From: Entamoeba invadens IP1
Lineage: Eukaryota > Evosea > Mastigamoebida > Endamoebidae
Direction: 5' to 3'
NCBI RefSeq assembly: GCF_000330505.1
Contig: NW_004440445.1
Span: forward strand, 103,424 to 167,423
Length of the DNA stretch: 64,000 bases
Shown here piece after piece: positions 12,619 to 21,913 of the stretch; the stretch's first letter is position 1; every line of letters begins with the position of its first letter. The position numbers and the translations under genes were made by a program. The notes below the pieces were generated by a model. The model saw only the letters and a list, made by a program, of their open reading frames with translations, was not told the DNA's origin and did not search any database.

Positions 12619-12811
12619 TACATATTACTTTTATTTTATGCCTTTAAGATTCTACAAATTAATAATATCATAAAAACTTCAATATTTTAAAAAATTTAGT
12701 AATCATTAATACCGGTTTTTAATAAAGTTATTTATTATTAATATTTAACTATATCTATAAAATATATAATTATTCTAATTTTTATTGTCATAAGTAAAAA
12801 AATAAAAGGAA

Positions 12812-12884
12812 CTCTCCAACGGGGATTCGAATTCCGGTCTTTCACGTGACAGGCGAAGATACTAACCAGCTATACTATTGGAGA
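12812..12884 (-). tRNA. tRNA-Asp (GTC)
   Basis: Acceptor TCTCCAA/TTGGAGA and anticodon stem TTCGC/GTGAA with loop CTGTCAC give anticodon GTC. The T arm reads CGGAATTCGAATCCCCG with one imperfect pair. Confidence 0.92.
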
Positions 12885-13187
12885 CTTCTATTATATTGAT
12901 TATTTTAATGTTACAATATTTTCTATCTTTATATTTTTAATATTTTAAATTAATACATGTTATAAAATGTATAGAAACCCTATTAATTTACAAATTTTAA
13001 TTTTTCGTTATTTTATAATTTAATAATATATTTCTTATTTATTATACTTTATTATTTTTTTAGATGTTAATTTTTTAGTTTAATTAATATAACTTTTTAT
13101 TTCGTTTAGTACAAAACAAATAAAAACTAAAGATCTTAAAAATAAACCGACTGGCATAATAACTAAATGAACAAATAATGTTCAATT

Positions 13188-13259
13188 GGGCTTGTGGCGC
13201 AATGGAAACGCATCAGACTACGAATCTGGGGATTGCAGGTTCGATCCCTGCCAAGCTCG
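13188..13259 (+). tRNA. tRNA-Arg (ACG)
   Basis: Acceptor GGGCTTG/CAAGCTC and anticodon stem TCAGA/TCTGG with loop CTACGAA give anticodon ACG. The T arm GCAGGTTCGATCCCTGC is canonical. Confidence 0.93.
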
Positions 13260-13333
13260 TCTTTTTGTCCTTTTTATGTGTACTTCTATTATATAAAAAA
13301 TATAAATATTTGTAATTTTACAAAAAATAAAAA

Positions 13334-13449
13334 GGTAGATTACCTGACGTTCCCATCTGTGTGAACATAATGGTACTAAACAGGCTCTAAGCATCTTTAC
13401 TTCCGTGTTCAGATGGGAACGGGTGTATCCTACTTGATATGAACCTACC
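13334..13449 (-). rRNA. 5S ribosomal RNA
   Basis: The minus strand begins GGTAGGTTCATATC and ends GGGAACGTCAGGTAATCTACC, so its ends pair. Internal elements such as GAACACGGAAGTAAAGATGC and CCTGTTTAGTACC match eukaryotic 5S boxes. Length is about 116 nt. A T-rich run directly after the 3' end suits Pol III termination. It lies within the tRNA cluster, as 5S genes do in several Entamoeba tRNA arrays. Confidence 0.93.
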
Positions 13450-13711
13450 GAAAGTAAAAACTTATTAGACTACACCATTCAGTAATTGTATAATTCATAT
13501 TTTTTCCTATTAATATTTCATTCCATAAAATAAATAAAAAGAAAAGTCTTAGACCACATTAAAATTGTTACCGTTATTATATCGATCTCAAAATGGTTTT
13601 TTTTATTATTTAGTTCTTGATGCAAACTTTAGTTAATAGGTTTATTTTAATTTTAAAAATATATTTTCATTTTGAAGTATCCTGCAAGCAAATAAGACAT
13701 ATAATATGTAA

Positions 13712-13785
13712 GCTTCCATAGCTCAGCTGGTAGCAGCGTTAGACTGAAGATCTAAAGGTCGTTGGTTCGAACCCGACTGGAAGCA
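13712..13785 (+). tRNA. tRNA-Phe (GAA)
   Basis: Acceptor GCTTCCA/TGGAAGC and anticodon stem TTAGA/TCTAA with loop CTGAAGA give anticodon GAA. The D loop has one extra base (GGTAGCAGCG). The T arm GTTGGTTCGAACCCGAC is canonical. Confidence 0.93.
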
Positions 13786-13909
13786 TACAATTTTTATCCT
13801 AATACTGTGATACCCTAACATTGTGAATAAATGATATTTTTATATGTATTTTTTAATAAATATATAATTTGTAAATATATTGTTTGATAAAACTTAGATA
13901 ATATCAGAT

Positions 13910-13983
13910 GGTTTCATGGTGTAGTTGGTTATCACATCATCTTGACGTGGTGAGGGTCCCCGGATCGAACCCGGGTGGAACCA
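13910..13983 (+). tRNA. tRNA-Val (GAC)
   Basis: The body is almost identical to the Val-TAC gene. Anticodon stem TCATC/GGTGA with loop TTGACGT gives anticodon GAC. The T loop reads GGATCGAACC rather than GGTTC, a change from its two Val neighbours. Confidence 0.9.
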
Positions 13984-14119
13984 TTTTTATATAAGACTTT
14001 GTATGTCTACATTTTTATTTTTCTTCTTATCATATTACCCTTGATAGATTATATGAAATTTTAGTCTTATAAAGACTTGTGTTATTTCTATAACTGAAGA
14101 CAACTTAATACTAATATAA

Positions 14120-14193
14120 GGTTTCATGGTGTAGTTGGTTATCACATCACTTTCACGTAGTGAGGGTCCCCGGTTCAAACCCGGGTGGAACCA
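14120..14193 (+). tRNA. tRNA-Val (CAC)
   Basis: Same body as the other Val genes. Anticodon stem TCACT/AGTGA with loop TTCACGT gives anticodon CAC. With the genes at 12,199 and 13,910, three Val anticodons are covered within 2 kb. Confidence 0.92.
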
Positions 14194-15046
14194 TCTTTTA
14201 TACACTTTATTATTAACCATGATGTATGCTGAATTTTTATTTATTTGAATTTTTTTGTTTTAGTGTTAATATTTAGATACAAATTTAGTATATTTTTAAT
14301 TCTATGAATAATTATTTTTTTAACTTGAAATAAAACCTTATGAATAAACATGAAAAATTAAACAAACAACTTATTTTCATTTATGAGAAGAATTTTTGAA
14401 TATTACTTTAATTATATAAAAATTTAATGATACCATTACTAGTGGTTATTTTTTATTAGTATTCATAATATAAATGTATAAAACTTAAATAATGTTTTTT
14501 AAGATGTTGATATTTATTCATTTGTGAAATATAATCTTATGGTTAAATTATTTTCATAATATTGGTTATATTCAACGCCTTATATATTTGATAAAATAAT
14601 ATTTCTATTTTTACTACTAGTTTATAACATAAAAATTATAACATTACTTTCACATTAAATTAGACTTACACATATCTATGATTAAATTTTTTATTTTTAT
14701 TTTTCTCTTTCAGATTTATTTGATGTTGTAAACTTTAATATCATACAACCTTTAATTATTATAAAATTAATAGCGTTTATAGATACTGTGAAAATATAAT
14801 TTTTAAATATGTTATTTTAATTCTCATATTATTTTTCTTTGTATATTATTGTTTGTCGCATTCAATATTCAGAATTAAAACTTAAATGAAATTATTATAA
14901 TATATATTATATTATATTATTCCTGTTTTTAAAATTTTAATTTTGAGTTGAAATGTAGATGATTATATTAATACAATTTTATTTTACTATATATTAATTT
15001 TTATTTAATTTTATTTTATTAATATTTTTTTGTAAAAAATTAAAAA
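14194..15046. other. AT-rich spacer between tRNA cluster and element
   Basis: Highly AT-rich, no gene or RNA seen. The last bases before 15,047 (a T-rich run on the minus strand) resemble the flank that follows the complete 5S gene, so they belong to the truncated 5S copy. Confidence 0.55.
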
Positions 15047-15066
15047 GGTAGATTACCTGACGTTCC
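15047..15066 (-). rRNA. 3'-terminal fragment of a 5S rRNA gene at the element junction
   Basis: The 20 bases are identical to the 3' end of the 5S gene at 13,334-13,449, and the following T-rich flank is also similar. Upstream sequence on the minus strand is not 5S but the caspase-like gene of the foreign element. The intact element sequence at 39,556-39,580 matches this 5S end at 16 of 20 positions, so the join lies in shared GGAACG. Either the element integrated here by short-homology recombination or the assembly is chimeric. Confidence 0.85.
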
Positions 15067-15365
15067 GCATCAAACCCATTAACAACGCGTGCAAACCCTT
15101 CCTCGTTGATGGTGAATTCCTTGTAAATCATCAAATACGTGTCTCCTTTACGTATTGTATGACCAAGATAATAAATGAACAGGTTCTTTACCTTCTTCAA
15201 CCGCAGCGACCTTAGTTCGGAAAGCTTTACGATTGTGAATGAGAAGCGATCCACAAACGACAACATTTCTCGTTGTTTTCGAATCATTTGGATGCATGCC
15301 TGATAGTATACTCCGCCGTCTATAAATACCGCCAAGTTATTTGTAATTTCAGTTTTATCGCCCAT
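15061..15365 (-). pseudogene. Caspase-like peptidase, truncated copy
   Basis: From ATG 15,365 about 100 residues match the intact copy at 39,259-39,825 with few changes, including the YYLGHT segment with the presumed catalytic His. The match stops at FDAER, where the gene runs into the 5S fragment. Translation would continue about 24 junk residues to a stop at 14,994. The region with the catalytic Cys is missing, so no active peptidase can be made. Confidence 0.85.
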
Positions 15366-16002
15366 GGAGATTATGCTTATGAATGGCAAGTTTTACGCGA
15401 AATATGGCAAGATCGAGAAGAAAAAGATATTGGACGCAATTTTCTACAAGATTCATGACACGTTTCCCACGGGTGCATGGAAATACAACGAAGCAGAACC
15501 ATCTCATGTTGATGCACAAAGCATTCGAGAGCTATTTGTGACAGAGAAGAGAGATGAAACAAATCCTGTTGTCGTGTACTTAACAAACGACGAAGAGACG
15601 GCAATGTGTGGCTTTATCACGGATCAGCTTCTTTTTGAAAACGAACATTATATAACGTCCGAAATGACATGGTACTTCGAATCAACAAAGAGTATGACAA
15701 ATGTATATCAAGGAACACGTGTTAGTATCACGTTAATTGTAAAAGAATTCATACCTTTAATGCAACATGCAATCGATTTGTGTTTCACTGGGTTTTCAAT
15801 TCAGAACCCGTCGAAAATGTACATTGGTGCGTGGTATATCAATCCTGCAATCGACACTGCAATAAATATTGTCGACACAAATCGAACAGTTTTGTTTGGT
15901 AACAGAGTCCTTAATGAAACAATCGAAAGGAATGATTTGATTCAGCTCACGGAAAACACGTGGCTTTCCCAGGTAGAAACGACGCTCCTTAAAAAAAGAT
16001 GA
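15364..16002 (+). CDS. Orphan protein of the element, 212 aa
   Basis: The frame opens at ATG 15,364, whose CCATGG overlaps the divergent caspase-like start, or at in-frame ATGs a few codons later. The product has alternating beta-type hydrophobic segments (for example NPVVVYLTND and TRVSITLIVK) and no recognisable motif. It ends in a run of seven A (LLKKR stop). A second frame begins immediately at 15,999, so it may be the front part of one longer gene. The corresponding DNA is deleted from the right arm. Confidence 0.55.
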   Translation: MEIMLMNGKFYAKYGKIEKKKILDAIFYKIHDTFPTGAWKYNEAEPSHVDAQSIRELFVTEKRDETNPVVVYLTNDEETAMCGFITDQLLFENEHYITSEMTWYFESTKSMTNVYQGTRVSITLIVKEFIPLMQHAIDLCFTGFSIQNPSKMYIGAWYINPAIDTAINIVDTNRTVLFGNRVLNETIERNDLIQLTENTWLSQVETTLLKKR

Positions 16003-17157
16003 TGGTCAGGATAAAAACAAGTACAGTGAATCTGATTCTTGCTTCTTCGTTTCTTTGCTATGAAACAACACCACTCATTGTTATTAGAGCATTAACGGGT
16101 GTAAAAACAAAGATTATTTCTCCGAAAATGCATTTGTACGGTTACTATCCAAACATATACGAGATTGTACTTGAATCGAAAAAAAATCACGTTTGTACAG
16201 AACAAACAGTACCAGCATAAGTGCGTCTCATTTGATTTCCTCGACATAACACAAATTACCCTTGTCAAGTACTTCGACCTTACCGAAGGCGTTTGCTGCC
16301 TCCTCTCAACAAGTTTTAGCATCGAGGGGGAAAATAGGTCACGTGCAGAACTTGAAATGCAAATGTCTGTTTTTGACGAAATAGTAACAATGTTCTTTGG
16401 AAACGGGTACAGAGAGTACAGTATTAGAGACGTAGTTTTCTACATGTTCGAAAGAGATTCAACAAGATTTCTCATGTGTACGCTTTCATTTCACCTAACT
16501 TATATCAGCGGAATTGAAATTGTAAAGGAGGGGAGAGGTACGTACAGGATCAATAGCGAATGTAGCTCCGAGGATTTTGATTTCTCAAATAGAGAGGCAT
16601 TGTACAACGCATGCATGAGTGTCTTAAATGATAAAAAGAATGGGACAAAAGAAGTGAAAAGGGTATCACAACATCGATTGTTCATACCTAAGTTAGAGTC
16701 GAAATTGAAATTAATGACTGATTCGGAGAGGAATAGTATTGATCAATCGTTTGATGATTTCCCACATAAACGTATAGTTTTTGAAACTAACAGAAGAAAG
16801 ATTGCGGTTCCAACACCAAGAAATGTTTCATGTCAAAAAATGGAGATTATAGACCCAGAAATTATGGACGTAATCAATTCAATCGATAGTAATCATCCGA
16901 TTATTATAAAAGACACGGAGAAATTTGATAGTAATCCTAATGTCGTTAAAGAAAGCGCTGACGTTAAAGAGGTTTTGAAAGAAGTCTTAAACATGGAAGA
17001 GATAACTGCTGAACCTAAGGATAGAAATGTAGCAGATGTAAACGTGGAAGAGATAACTGCTGAACCAAAGGATGATAACGTAGCAGATGTAAACATGGAA
17101 GAAGAATGTCCAAAATACGACAGCGAAGACTTGATCAACGAATATATAAATTCATGA
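15999..17157 (+). pseudogene. Long orphan protein of the arm, frameshifted left copy
   Basis: A frame from ATG 15,999 runs 73 codons and stops after an eight-A run near 16,183. The following frame (open from about 16,165 to 17,157) continues the protein in a different phase. The downstream part is colinear with the right-arm protein at 38,354-39,241. Its C-terminus has tandem acidic repeats (EEITAEPKD-NVADVN twice) and DTEK motifs. The single-base break at a homopolymer may be decay or a base-call error. Function unknown. Confidence 0.55.
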
Positions 17158-17174
17158 TCTCTTTAACAGAATTC

Positions 17175-17741
17175 TTACTTCGAACTTTGATTAATCTTTT
17201 CTTCGATTACCTTTTTTGAATTTTCAACTTCGGAAACGATTTCCGTGTAATTGACTGGTTGTGTGATAATTCTTTTGTTTGTACTATTTGGTACGATGTT
17301 TCTTGTATAATTCACATCATATAATGAATTTCCTAGTAAATTGCCAAACAATCGAAGTGCTCTTTTTCGGGCGTCAGTGACGGATTCCTTAGCTGCTATC
17401 TCAAGTGGGTTGGTCTTAAGTGCTGAAGAACCAAATCCAATATCTTCGTGGTAGCATCCATTCTTCAAAGTGATCCGGACAATTGACAGTACACACCCTG
17501 GATTCTGTGGGATGAATTGTTTTACCTCATCGGACCACCCGTCATACCCAAACACAGCGTTTGCAATCTCTATTGCGCGAAACCCTTCGAGATATTTCAT
17601 GCTATTACCGCCTGCTCCTTGTCGAGCACATACCAACTGTTGTGGAGTCTTTTCCATTAGAATCGAATCGATATCTTTATTGTTTTCAAAGCCGCGGGTC
17701 CCAAAAGGGGACAATGTTATTTCTCTTTTTTCCTCTTCCAT
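17175..17741 (-). CDS. Rad52-family recombination protein, left copy
   Basis: The 188-residue product starts at ATG 17,741. It contains the conserved Rad52 N-terminal domain: YLEGFRAIEIANAVFGYDGW (about residues 50-70), IVRITLKNG-YHEDIGFG, and ESVTDARKRALRLFGNLLGN-LYD. That is the strand-annealing, DNA-binding core; the C-terminal Rad51-binding tail of fungal and animal Rad52 is absent. Rad52 anneals complementary single strands, a useful activity for an element with inverted repeats. It is nearly identical to 37,779-38,345. Confidence 0.93.
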   Translation of the reverse strand: MEEEKREITLSPFGTRGFENNKDIDSILMEKTPQQLVCARQGAGGNSMKYLEGFRAIEIANAVFGYDGWSDEVKQFIPQNPGCVLSIVRITLKNGCYHEDIGFGSSALKTNPLEIAAKESVTDARKRALRLFGNLLGNSLYDVNYTRNIVPNSTNKRIITQPVNYTEIVSEVENSKKVIEEKINQSSK

Positions 17742-17765
17742 ATACAATTTAAAGATAAGAAAGAT

Positions 17766-18044
17766 TCAATTCACGTAAATTCCACCATCGAGTTTCTTCT
17801 GGATCTCCCATGATGGGTCTCTTCTGAAATCGTTGATTGTGTCTACAATCTCACGGATCTTCTTTGCAAGTTTTATCTTCTGCTCGATGTAATCTTGATC
17901 TGAAATGCTTTGACAGAGTGTTTTGTAGATCAAGATGTATTCCGAAAACAGTTCCTTCAAGATATGTTCGTACCACAGGTGCGTCGAGTATGTGACAATG
18001 TTCTCATCAAGAACGGAATTCTCGTTTACACCTTTGATACTCAT
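17766..18044 (-). CDS. Orphan helical protein, 92 aa, left copy
   Basis: ATG at 18,044. The small charged protein is predicted mostly helical. It lies between Rad52 and the helicase in both arms. It differs from the right copy at about a fifth of its residues although its neighbours are far more similar. Conservation in both copies supports a real gene. Function unknown. Confidence 0.75.
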   Translation of the reverse strand: MSIKGVNENSVLDENIVTYSTHLWYEHILKELFSEYILIYKTLCQSISDQDYIEQKIKLAKKIREIVDTINDFRRDPSWEIQKKLDGGIYVN

Positions 18045-18119
18045 TGTTATCTATTTTTTAAGTTCTTTTGCGTGAGTATATTTCCAAAGAAAGAAAGTAA
18101 ACAAGTAAAAAGGATTCGA

Positions 18120-19634
18120 TTAGATGTATTGTTGGGAGTATCCTGTTTGGATGAACCCCATGTCTTCTGGTGGAGCTACTTCAACCTCCATCTCGTTGCT
18201 CTGGTGTACTTCCTCCATTGGTTGGACTGTCCTGATTGGAATAGGGACTTGAGTGACAACTTGACTCTCATCTTTCTCCTTAGTAATAGCCTTCTGTATC
18301 TTGACGTAATTTGGGTATCCTTCCATTGTTACATCCTCGATGATGTTCTCTAGTTCATCACCACTGAGTCCAAGAACAGAAGTCATCAAGAAGTCGTATT
18401 CTGTCACCCTTTCAATACTTCTCTCATCGTAAATCTTATCTTTCCAGTAAGGTATTTCGTATCTAATTCCTTTAATGCGGAAATCATTGAAGTTAAATTT
18501 CGGGAATATGGTACAGTTTTCCTCAAGCCATTTGTCAGAGTTGAACTCATGTACAAAATTGCGGAATTCTTCCGGGTTAAATAGGAGTACAAATGGAACT
18601 GGATATACATTTTTTACATCTCTTAGTACTCTAGATTTGAATTCTTCACCACCCATGAGGTTCTTTATCGTACCGCTGTTCACCCCATTTGATGTGAAAT
18701 CATCGAATACTCTCATTACATAGTCTGCCTCCTCACTGTAGTATGTGAAGTTTCCGTCTCCTTTTTGGTAATCGACAAGTGATTCAAACGGAATTTTCAT
18801 TTCTGGGAACATAAGGTATTTGAAGAGGACGCTCTTCCCAATGTTGCTCTTTCCAATGAGAATAAGGTTGTTTTTTCTGACACTGTTTGTTCCAAATGTG
18901 GTTCTTATCCAATTCCTTACTACATCAACAAACTCACAATTGATAAGTTTCAAATTGTTCATTTTTCGTTCTTCCTCAAATCGTTAGAATCGATTTCTCT
19001 TTGGACGTATTCTATCCACGACTTTCATTAGCTCGTATGCCTCGACAACACCAAAATTTGAAACAAGGATGTCATTTGCCTCCTTCGTTGTTCTTGATTT
19101 AGATGCCATTGATATTAATTTGGACCTTGTTACACTCTTTATTGCGTTTCTATCCATTATAAATCCCATTGTTTCTCCTCTGCTTGTTGACTTTTCTGCC
19201 ATAAACAATGACCGGAACATTACTTGTTCTGCAAAATCCCTAGTACATTGGACCGGATTAAGGATAATGATGGTATTGTCCTTACTGAATATAGTCTGTG
19301 TTACTTTACAGAGCTTCTTGGATGCGAATACAACAGTATATACAACGATGTATTTCAGAAGGTCAACATCTTCCCCGTCTTTAATTGTCAAATATGAATT
19401 TGTGTCCCAATTAATAACTTGATCTACGGTATCTTTTCTGGCTAGATACCAGCTGACATTGCTTGGTTGGCTCTTCGGAGCATACGTCTGAAGTATACAT
19501 TCTTCCAATACCCCCAAACCATAAGAATTATTAAATGTGGCATATCCCACAATCTTGGGGACTTTTTTCTTGTCTACGTTGCTTCTAGGTTCCCTGCTGT
19601 TGCTTCTTCCTCTACTTGTCTCCTGTATGCTCAT
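18120..19634 (-). pseudogene. Rep-like superfamily-3 helicase, left copy, split by a stop
   Basis: The frame starts at ATG 19,634 (MSIQETSRGRSNS) and stops at TAA 18,984. The helicase part restarts in the same frame at ATG 18,962 and ends at 18,120. In that part Walker A is GKSNIGKS (residues 37-44), Walker B is VFDDF (Asp 87-88), and motif C is PFVLLFN (Asn 129), the order of SF3 helicases in viral Rep proteins. The right arm has one continuous protein of 507 residues, where a Trp codon replaces the TAA. The N-terminal half has no HUH nuclease motif that I can see. The two halves could still be made separately if the second ATG is used. Confidence 0.8.
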
Positions 19635-21427
19635 TGATGTTGGCAATTAAGATTCGAGATCGGAATAAGTAGTCCCCGAACTGCGAATGGTATTGGATTT
19701 GAGATCATAACTCCAGTGTGATGATTGTGATAAAGAATCATACTAGTAGTTTATAGTAAATAAGCTATAGTTGTAGTGGATTAGAATTATTCTATGAGAA
19801 TAATAAGTGTTTGATTGGCTGTTTTGGATGAATAAGTGGTATGAGACGATACGAATTGAGGCATTCTAGTACTTTGTAGTAAATGAACTATAGTTGCCAC
19901 TTGTGGATAATTCCAAGAGACAAGAACTGCATCTGATTGGGCGATTTCAGAAAGATAACTCCAGTGTGATGATTGGATTCCTCAAATTTATGCAACTATT
20001 GTAAAAGAAACCATAACATACTATACCTTGAGAACTGGTGCTATAAATATTCTCATTGGCTGTGGTCCAAAAAATTGTCCATCACCCATAACAGGAAAAT
20101 GCCGAGCTAAATACCGGGCGTAATGCTCTCATTAGGATATTTCCACTGTGTTCCACAGCGATCCAAATAGGGATTTCTTCCTAATCCAACTTAAAAATCC
20201 CATATAATTACATGAAATTGAATAAATTAGCATAGAACTGGTAAAACAAAAATAGAATATAAAATATTTAGTTATTTGAAATGTGGTAAAAACAGTTGTA
20301 TTTCAGGAAATCAACCTAATTCACCGAAACAATCCCTATGTGGACTTCAGTGGAACGGCATGGAATAATCGTAATCATCCTAATCATCCCATTATTTCAC
20401 ACGGCATTCAACCTATATTAATCATGGACCTTTTTAAAAAAAATCCCTAACAAGGTATTAATAGACACAAATCTGATTGGTCAATTCATTGATTCAAAAT
20501 GTTATTTTAAAATGGAATTCACTTTCAAAAATGAGGCAATTTTTAAAAAATGAATATTTGTTGGGTAATATACACTTAACAAAATGGGAAACGTTCCTCA
20601 TCAACACACATGTTTTGAATTTCCTGTATCAATCACTTCATTTTTCAAACAACAAATAACAAAACGAATAACAAATAACAAGGAGTATCCGAAAATAGAT
20701 TTGATACCTTTTGGGGTGTTCAGTTGTCCAAATTCCATGACAGGGAAATGCCGCGCAGTCGTGTGAGTATTCTATCTAATGTAAGCATATTGTCCACATA
20801 GTCCACTGGTGTCCATAAAGGGAAATGAAAGCAAATTTCGGTTGAAGACCCGATATTGTACATATTACCAATGATTTATACTTTTGCCAAATTACACTTT
20901 TAACTCTTTAGTATTAAATTATAGTATTTATTGGTATTAGTATTTATTAGTATTGGAAGTTATTTGGTATTATTAAGTATGATATTATAAATTGGAAGTT
21001 ATTTGGTATCTATTAGTATATCATGGAATTATAGTATCATTTATTATTATCTATTAGTATTATTATTCAATACTATTTATTAGTATTCACTAGAATTCAA
21101 TGGGAGTATCGAAACGGCAACTCTCTATTCTCCATGTTTCAAGTCAATCTTCGGGATGTCACCCACATCTTTCCACAATTTCCCTATGTGGACAGGTGTG
21201 GACACTATGGACACTTTCCTAATCGATCCTAATCATCCCGATCTCTCCCACGGCACAAACATAACACTTCTTGTGGACACTTTCACGGACAAATACCAAT
21301 CGGGATATTTATAGGCGCATCAAAATGGAACAGCAAACAATTCATGAAGTATAAAGTACTATATTTTCCAGGTTGAAAGAAGTGAACGCAGCAACTTAAA
21401 CAATCCCACAATCTCGAAAATGGGTCG
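19635..21427. promoter_or_regulatory. Divergent control region A, about 1.79 kb
   Basis: Non-coding DNA lies between the left Rep gene (leftward) and the acidic 124-aa gene (rightward). It is the inverted match of 34,124-35,876 and shares both ends with 23,311-25,082. It holds CCAGTGTGATGATTG-type repeats near 19,711 and 19,961, a segment near 20,480-20,766 shared with the right arm, and a TATTTATA box at 21,306-21,313. TAGTATT/AATACTA at 21,055-21,075 can form a small hairpin. Its position between divergent early-type genes makes it a candidate replication origin and promoter. Confidence 0.6.
21306..21313 (+). promoter_or_regulatory. TATA-like box, copy A
   Basis: TATTTATA within GGGATATTTATAGGCGCATC is preserved in all three control regions, 115-125 bp before the downstream start codon. 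Conservation in diverged surroundings suggests a core promoter. Confidence 0.5.
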
Positions 21428-21802
21428 ATGTCAAAGCAGCTCAGTCGCAACAACGAAAGATCAAGCGAAAACACAAGCGAAAGCAATTCAATCACTGTCG
21501 ACAGTGATGAATGGGAAGAAGTCCCAGTCAAGAAAGACAACAAGTCAGACTCGGAATCGGAATCGGAATCATTCATTGCAACTCAGTTGACGTACAGCCA
21601 ACAGGAAAGAAAAGACGAGAAGAAGAAACACAACAAGGAAATTACAGAGAAAAAGCCAAGAAACGAAAACGAAACAAACATCCTCATGCAAAGAAGAAAA
21701 CTGGTTATCCTCAAAAGTGTTGAACAGTTGGCAAAATCACTCAAATCCGTTAAAAATGATATCATCAGTTTCTCCGAACTGTTGGATTCATTCTATCTTT
21801 AA
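21428..21802 (+). CDS. Acidic Ser/Glu-rich orphan protein, 124 aa, copy 1
   Basis: Starts at ATG 21,428; an out-of-frame ATG lies 9 bases upstream. The product has a Ser/Asn-rich head, an acidic SDSESESES tract near residues 40-48, a Lys/Glu-rich helix, and a hydrophobic C-terminal helix (LVILKSVEQLAKSLKSV). The copy at 25,083 is nearly identical for the first 75 residues, then diverges. Low complexity makes function unguessable; duplication with its control region supports expression. Confidence 0.65.
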   Translation: MSKQLSRNNERSSENTSESNSITVDSDEWEEVPVKKDNKSDSESESESFIATQLTYSQQERKDEKKKHNKEITEKKPRNENETNILMQRRKLVILKSVEQLAKSLKSVKNDIISFSELLDSFYL

Positions 21803-21913
21803 GTAATACAATTTTTACTTTTACTTGTTTTTTTTCAATCCAAAAATAGATGACGATGAAATCAATGATATTCTTGCAAAGTTAGATGATTGATTTTCAA
21901 TTGTTTTTTTCCG

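Larger units (their letters stand above)
15067..21427. repeat. Left arm of the large inverted repeat
   Basis: This segment is the inverted counterpart of 34,124-39,563. Gene order from outside inwards is the same: caspase-like peptidase, long orphan protein, Rad52, 92-aa protein, Rep helicase, divergent control region. Similarity is uneven: near-identical in Rad52 and the Rep C-terminus, weak in the Rep N-terminus. The left arm carries 923 bp that the right arm lost, and its outer end is cut off at the 5S junction. Confidence 0.9.

Noticed and set aside
14994..15060. C-terminal tail of the left caspase-like frame
   Set aside because: It is translation of the 5S end and its flank, not protein sequence shared with the intact copy.
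17470..17778. Plus-strand frame opposite Rad52, also present in the right arm
   Set aside because: Conserved only because Rad52 on the opposite strand is conserved.
21040..21110. CRESS-type nonanucleotide origin loop
   Set aside because: A TAGTATT hairpin exists but the conserved TAGTATTAC-type loop does not; AT-rich hairpins of this kind occur by chance.
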